DNA from: Rallus limicola
Taxonomy: Eukaryota; Chordata; Aves; Gruiformes; Rallidae
Length of the DNA: 64,000 nt
Assembly: GCA_022605955.1 (NCBI GenBank)
Contig: JAKCOZ010000619.1
Coordinates: 1-64,000, forward strand
Direction: 5' to 3'
In this document: positions 62,801 through 64,000 of the stretch, one piece after another
Numbering within the stretch: position 1 is the stretch's first letter
Layout: every line of letters starts with the position of its first letter
Translations under genes and position numbers: made by a program
Notes under the pieces: model-generated
The model's input: only the letters and a program-made list of their open reading frames with translations
Told to the model about the DNA's origin: nothing
Database searches by the model: none

Positions 62801-63961
62801 AAAGGCATAGCTTGTCTGAAACCTCCTAACAGGACACACGAGCAGACCCTGTCGCTTTGGCTCTCAGCCTTTTCCTTTGCCTGGAAAGAGGGAACATGCC
62901 TGGAACCTCCTACGGTGCTTTTCTCGGCCCTAGCAGACTGCAGTTCAAAACATGCTAAACGTCCAGCAATAACTCCCAAAGTAAAGAAGCGAGGCCTGAA
63001 AGGCATAGCTTGTCTGAAACCTCCTAACAGGACACACGAGCAGACCCTGTCGCTTTGGCTCTCAGCCTTTTCCTTTGCCTGGAAAGAGGGAACATGCCTG
63101 GAACCTCCTACGGTGCTTTTCTTGGCCCTAGCAGACTGCAGTTCAAAACATGCTAAACGTCCAGCAATAACTCCCAAAGTAAAGAAGCTAGGCCTGAAAG
63201 GCATAGCTTGTCTGAAACCTCCTAACAGGACACACGAGCAGACCCTGTCACTTTGGCTCTCAGCCTTTTCCTTTGCCTGGAAAGAGGGAACATGCCTGGA
63301 ACCTCCTACGGTGCTTTTCTCGGCCCTAGCAGACTGCAGTTCAAAACATGCTAAACGTCCAGCAATAACTCCCAAAGTAAAGAAGCTAGGCCTGAAAGGC
63401 ATAGCTTGTCTGAATCCTCCTAACAGGACACACGAGCAGACCCTGTCACTTTGGCTCTCAGCCTTTTCCTTTGCCTGGAAAGAGGGAACATGCCTGGAAC
63501 CTCCTACGGTGCTTTTCTCGGCCCTAGCAGACTGCATTTCAAAACATGCTAAACATCCAGCAATAACTCCCAAAGTAAAGAAGCGAGGCCTGAAAGGCAT
63601 AGCTTGTCTGAAACCTCCTAACAGGACACACGAGCAGACCCTGTCGCTTTGGCTCTCAGCCTTTTCCTTTGCCTGGAAAGAGGGAACATGCCTGGAACCT
63701 CCTACGGTGCTTTTCTCGGCCCTAGCAGACTGCAGTTCAAAACATGCTAAACGTCCAGCAATAACTCCCAAAGTAAAGAAGCTAGGCCTGAAAAGCATAG
63801 CTTGTCTGAAACCTCCTAACAGGACACACGAGCAGACCCTGTCGCTTTGGCTCTCAGCCTTTTCCTTTGCCTGGAAAGAGGGAACATGCCTGGAACCTCC
63901 TACGGTGCTTTTCTCGGCCCTAGCAGACTGCAGTTCAAAACATGCAAAACGTCCAGCAATA
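56834..63961 (+). repeat. Higher-order repeat block, 6/10/11-unit copies
   Basis: Each copy starts with a unit carrying both A93T (ctctctgcc) and C173T (gtttaaaac): 56,834, 58,022, 60,002 and 62,180. G69A (cacgaAcag) follows two units later every time (57,298, 58,486, 60,466, 62,644). T20G follows after two more units in three copies and after six units in the 10-unit copy. The last unit before a new copy carries C57G alone (unit 61,982) or C57G with A55T (units 57,824 and 59,804), giving a forward TAG at 57,878-57,880 and 59,858-59,860. The last copy is cut by the window end. Two adjacent units with cacgTgc (61,586 and 61,784) are a local tandem duplicate. Confidence 0.92.
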
Positions 63962-64000
63962 ACTCCCAAAGTAAAGAAGCTAGGCCTGAAAGGCATAGCT
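63962..64000 (+). repeat. Partial unit at the window end
   Basis: The final 39 bases are the start of unit 324 and match consensus, so the array continues beyond the window. Confidence 0.97.

Larger units (their letters stand above)
1..64000 (+). repeat. Satellite DNA array, 198-bp unit, about 323 copies
   Basis: The window is a single head-to-tail array in one orientation. 'actcccaaag' recurs every 198 bases, and the last unit start is at 63,962. Summing the 18 length changes I can see gives a net +7, which is exactly the offset of that start from an ideal 198-bp ladder, so no other net indel is hidden. Most units differ from the consensus at only a few positions. The sequence shows no promoter, splice-like or unique stretch. 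Arrays like this in eukaryotes are typical of centromeric, pericentromeric or subtelomeric heterochromatin; which of these applies cannot be read here because no flank is present. I do not recognise the family, so it may be lineage-specific. Both ends of the array lie outside the window. Confidence 0.98.
5711..64000 (+). repeat. Homogeneous core of the array
   Basis: Across 58.3 kb the unit start stays in fixed register except for two events: an in-frame 3-bp loss near 16,887 and a 1-bp gain near 27,770. Units differ only by scattered substitutions, many of them shared between units at regular spacing. The strongest polymorphism is G or A at unit position 81 (gtcGct versus gtcAct), alternating throughout. 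Other recurrent variants are T20G or T20A, G18A, C24A, C25A, T39C, G67C, C96G, C127A with C134A, G141A, T158G and A164G. Shared variants at multi-unit spacing show that segments of several units were duplicated together, as expected from unequal exchange or break-induced replication. Confidence 0.95.

Noticed and set aside
1..64000. CRISPR array
   Set aside because: There are repeats but no unique spacers; each 198-bp unit abuts the next, and no cas genes are present.
1..64000. Telomeric repeat
   Set aside because: cctaac occurs once per unit inside cctcctaacagg, but never as a tandem CCCTAA or TTAGGG run.
1..64000. CENP-B box
   Set aside because: The consensus lacks TTCG and CGAA, so the core motif cannot be present on either strand. 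The G69A variant makes CGAA in a few units but without the rest of the motif.
1..64000. tRNA, rRNA, Pol III promoter or polyadenylation signals
   Set aside because: No A/B box pair, no conserved rRNA segment and no AATAAA in the unit (only aataac).
1..64000. Transposon or retroelement insertion in the array
   Set aside because: The 198-bp register is unbroken from start to end apart from 18 small length changes, so nothing has been inserted.

Overview
The whole 64,000-base window is one uninterrupted head-to-tail satellite DNA array. The unit is 198 bp (about 50.5% GC), always in the same orientation. From the first base there are 323 complete units, then 39 bases of the next. The array runs off both ends, so no flank, gene, RNA gene, mobile element or CRISPR array is visible. 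Unit positions below are numbered from the 'actccc' at base 1.

The organism is almost certainly a eukaryote. A homogenised array of at least 64 kb, a unit near nucleosome-repeat length, nested higher-order repeats, and C-to-T or G-to-A variants at every CpG of the unit all point to methylated eukaryotic heterochromatin. A vertebrate is plausible, but plants also methylate CpG. I do not recognise the satellite family.

Layout. (a) 1 to about 5,710: units carry many single-base length changes (16 events), mostly in homopolymers. (b) About 5,711 to 64,000: only two length changes in 58 kb, a 3-bp loss near 16,887 and a 1-bp gain near 27,770. (c) Marker substitutions show layered duplication: a cassette at 3.0-4.0 kb repeated at 6.1-7.1 kb; a stop-bearing cassette at 15.5, 20.8 and 24.8 kb; a block at 21.8 kb repeated at 29.1 kb; an 8-unit repeat at 33.5-35.5 kb; a 26/27-unit-offset duplication (35.5 and 40.6 kb); a 3-unit repeat at 44.4-45.7 kb; a 7/8/11-unit higher-order repeat at 47.1-55.2 kb; and a 6/10/11-unit higher-order repeat at 56.8-64 kb.

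Because 198 is divisible by 3 and one frame per strand lacks stops, two antiparallel open frames of about 10,000 codons cover the same 30 kb. I judge these a by-product of the unit length, not genes. I found no undescribed gene system here. What is notable is the array itself: its higher-order structure, its CpG decay pattern and the sharp change in indel density near 5.7 kb.
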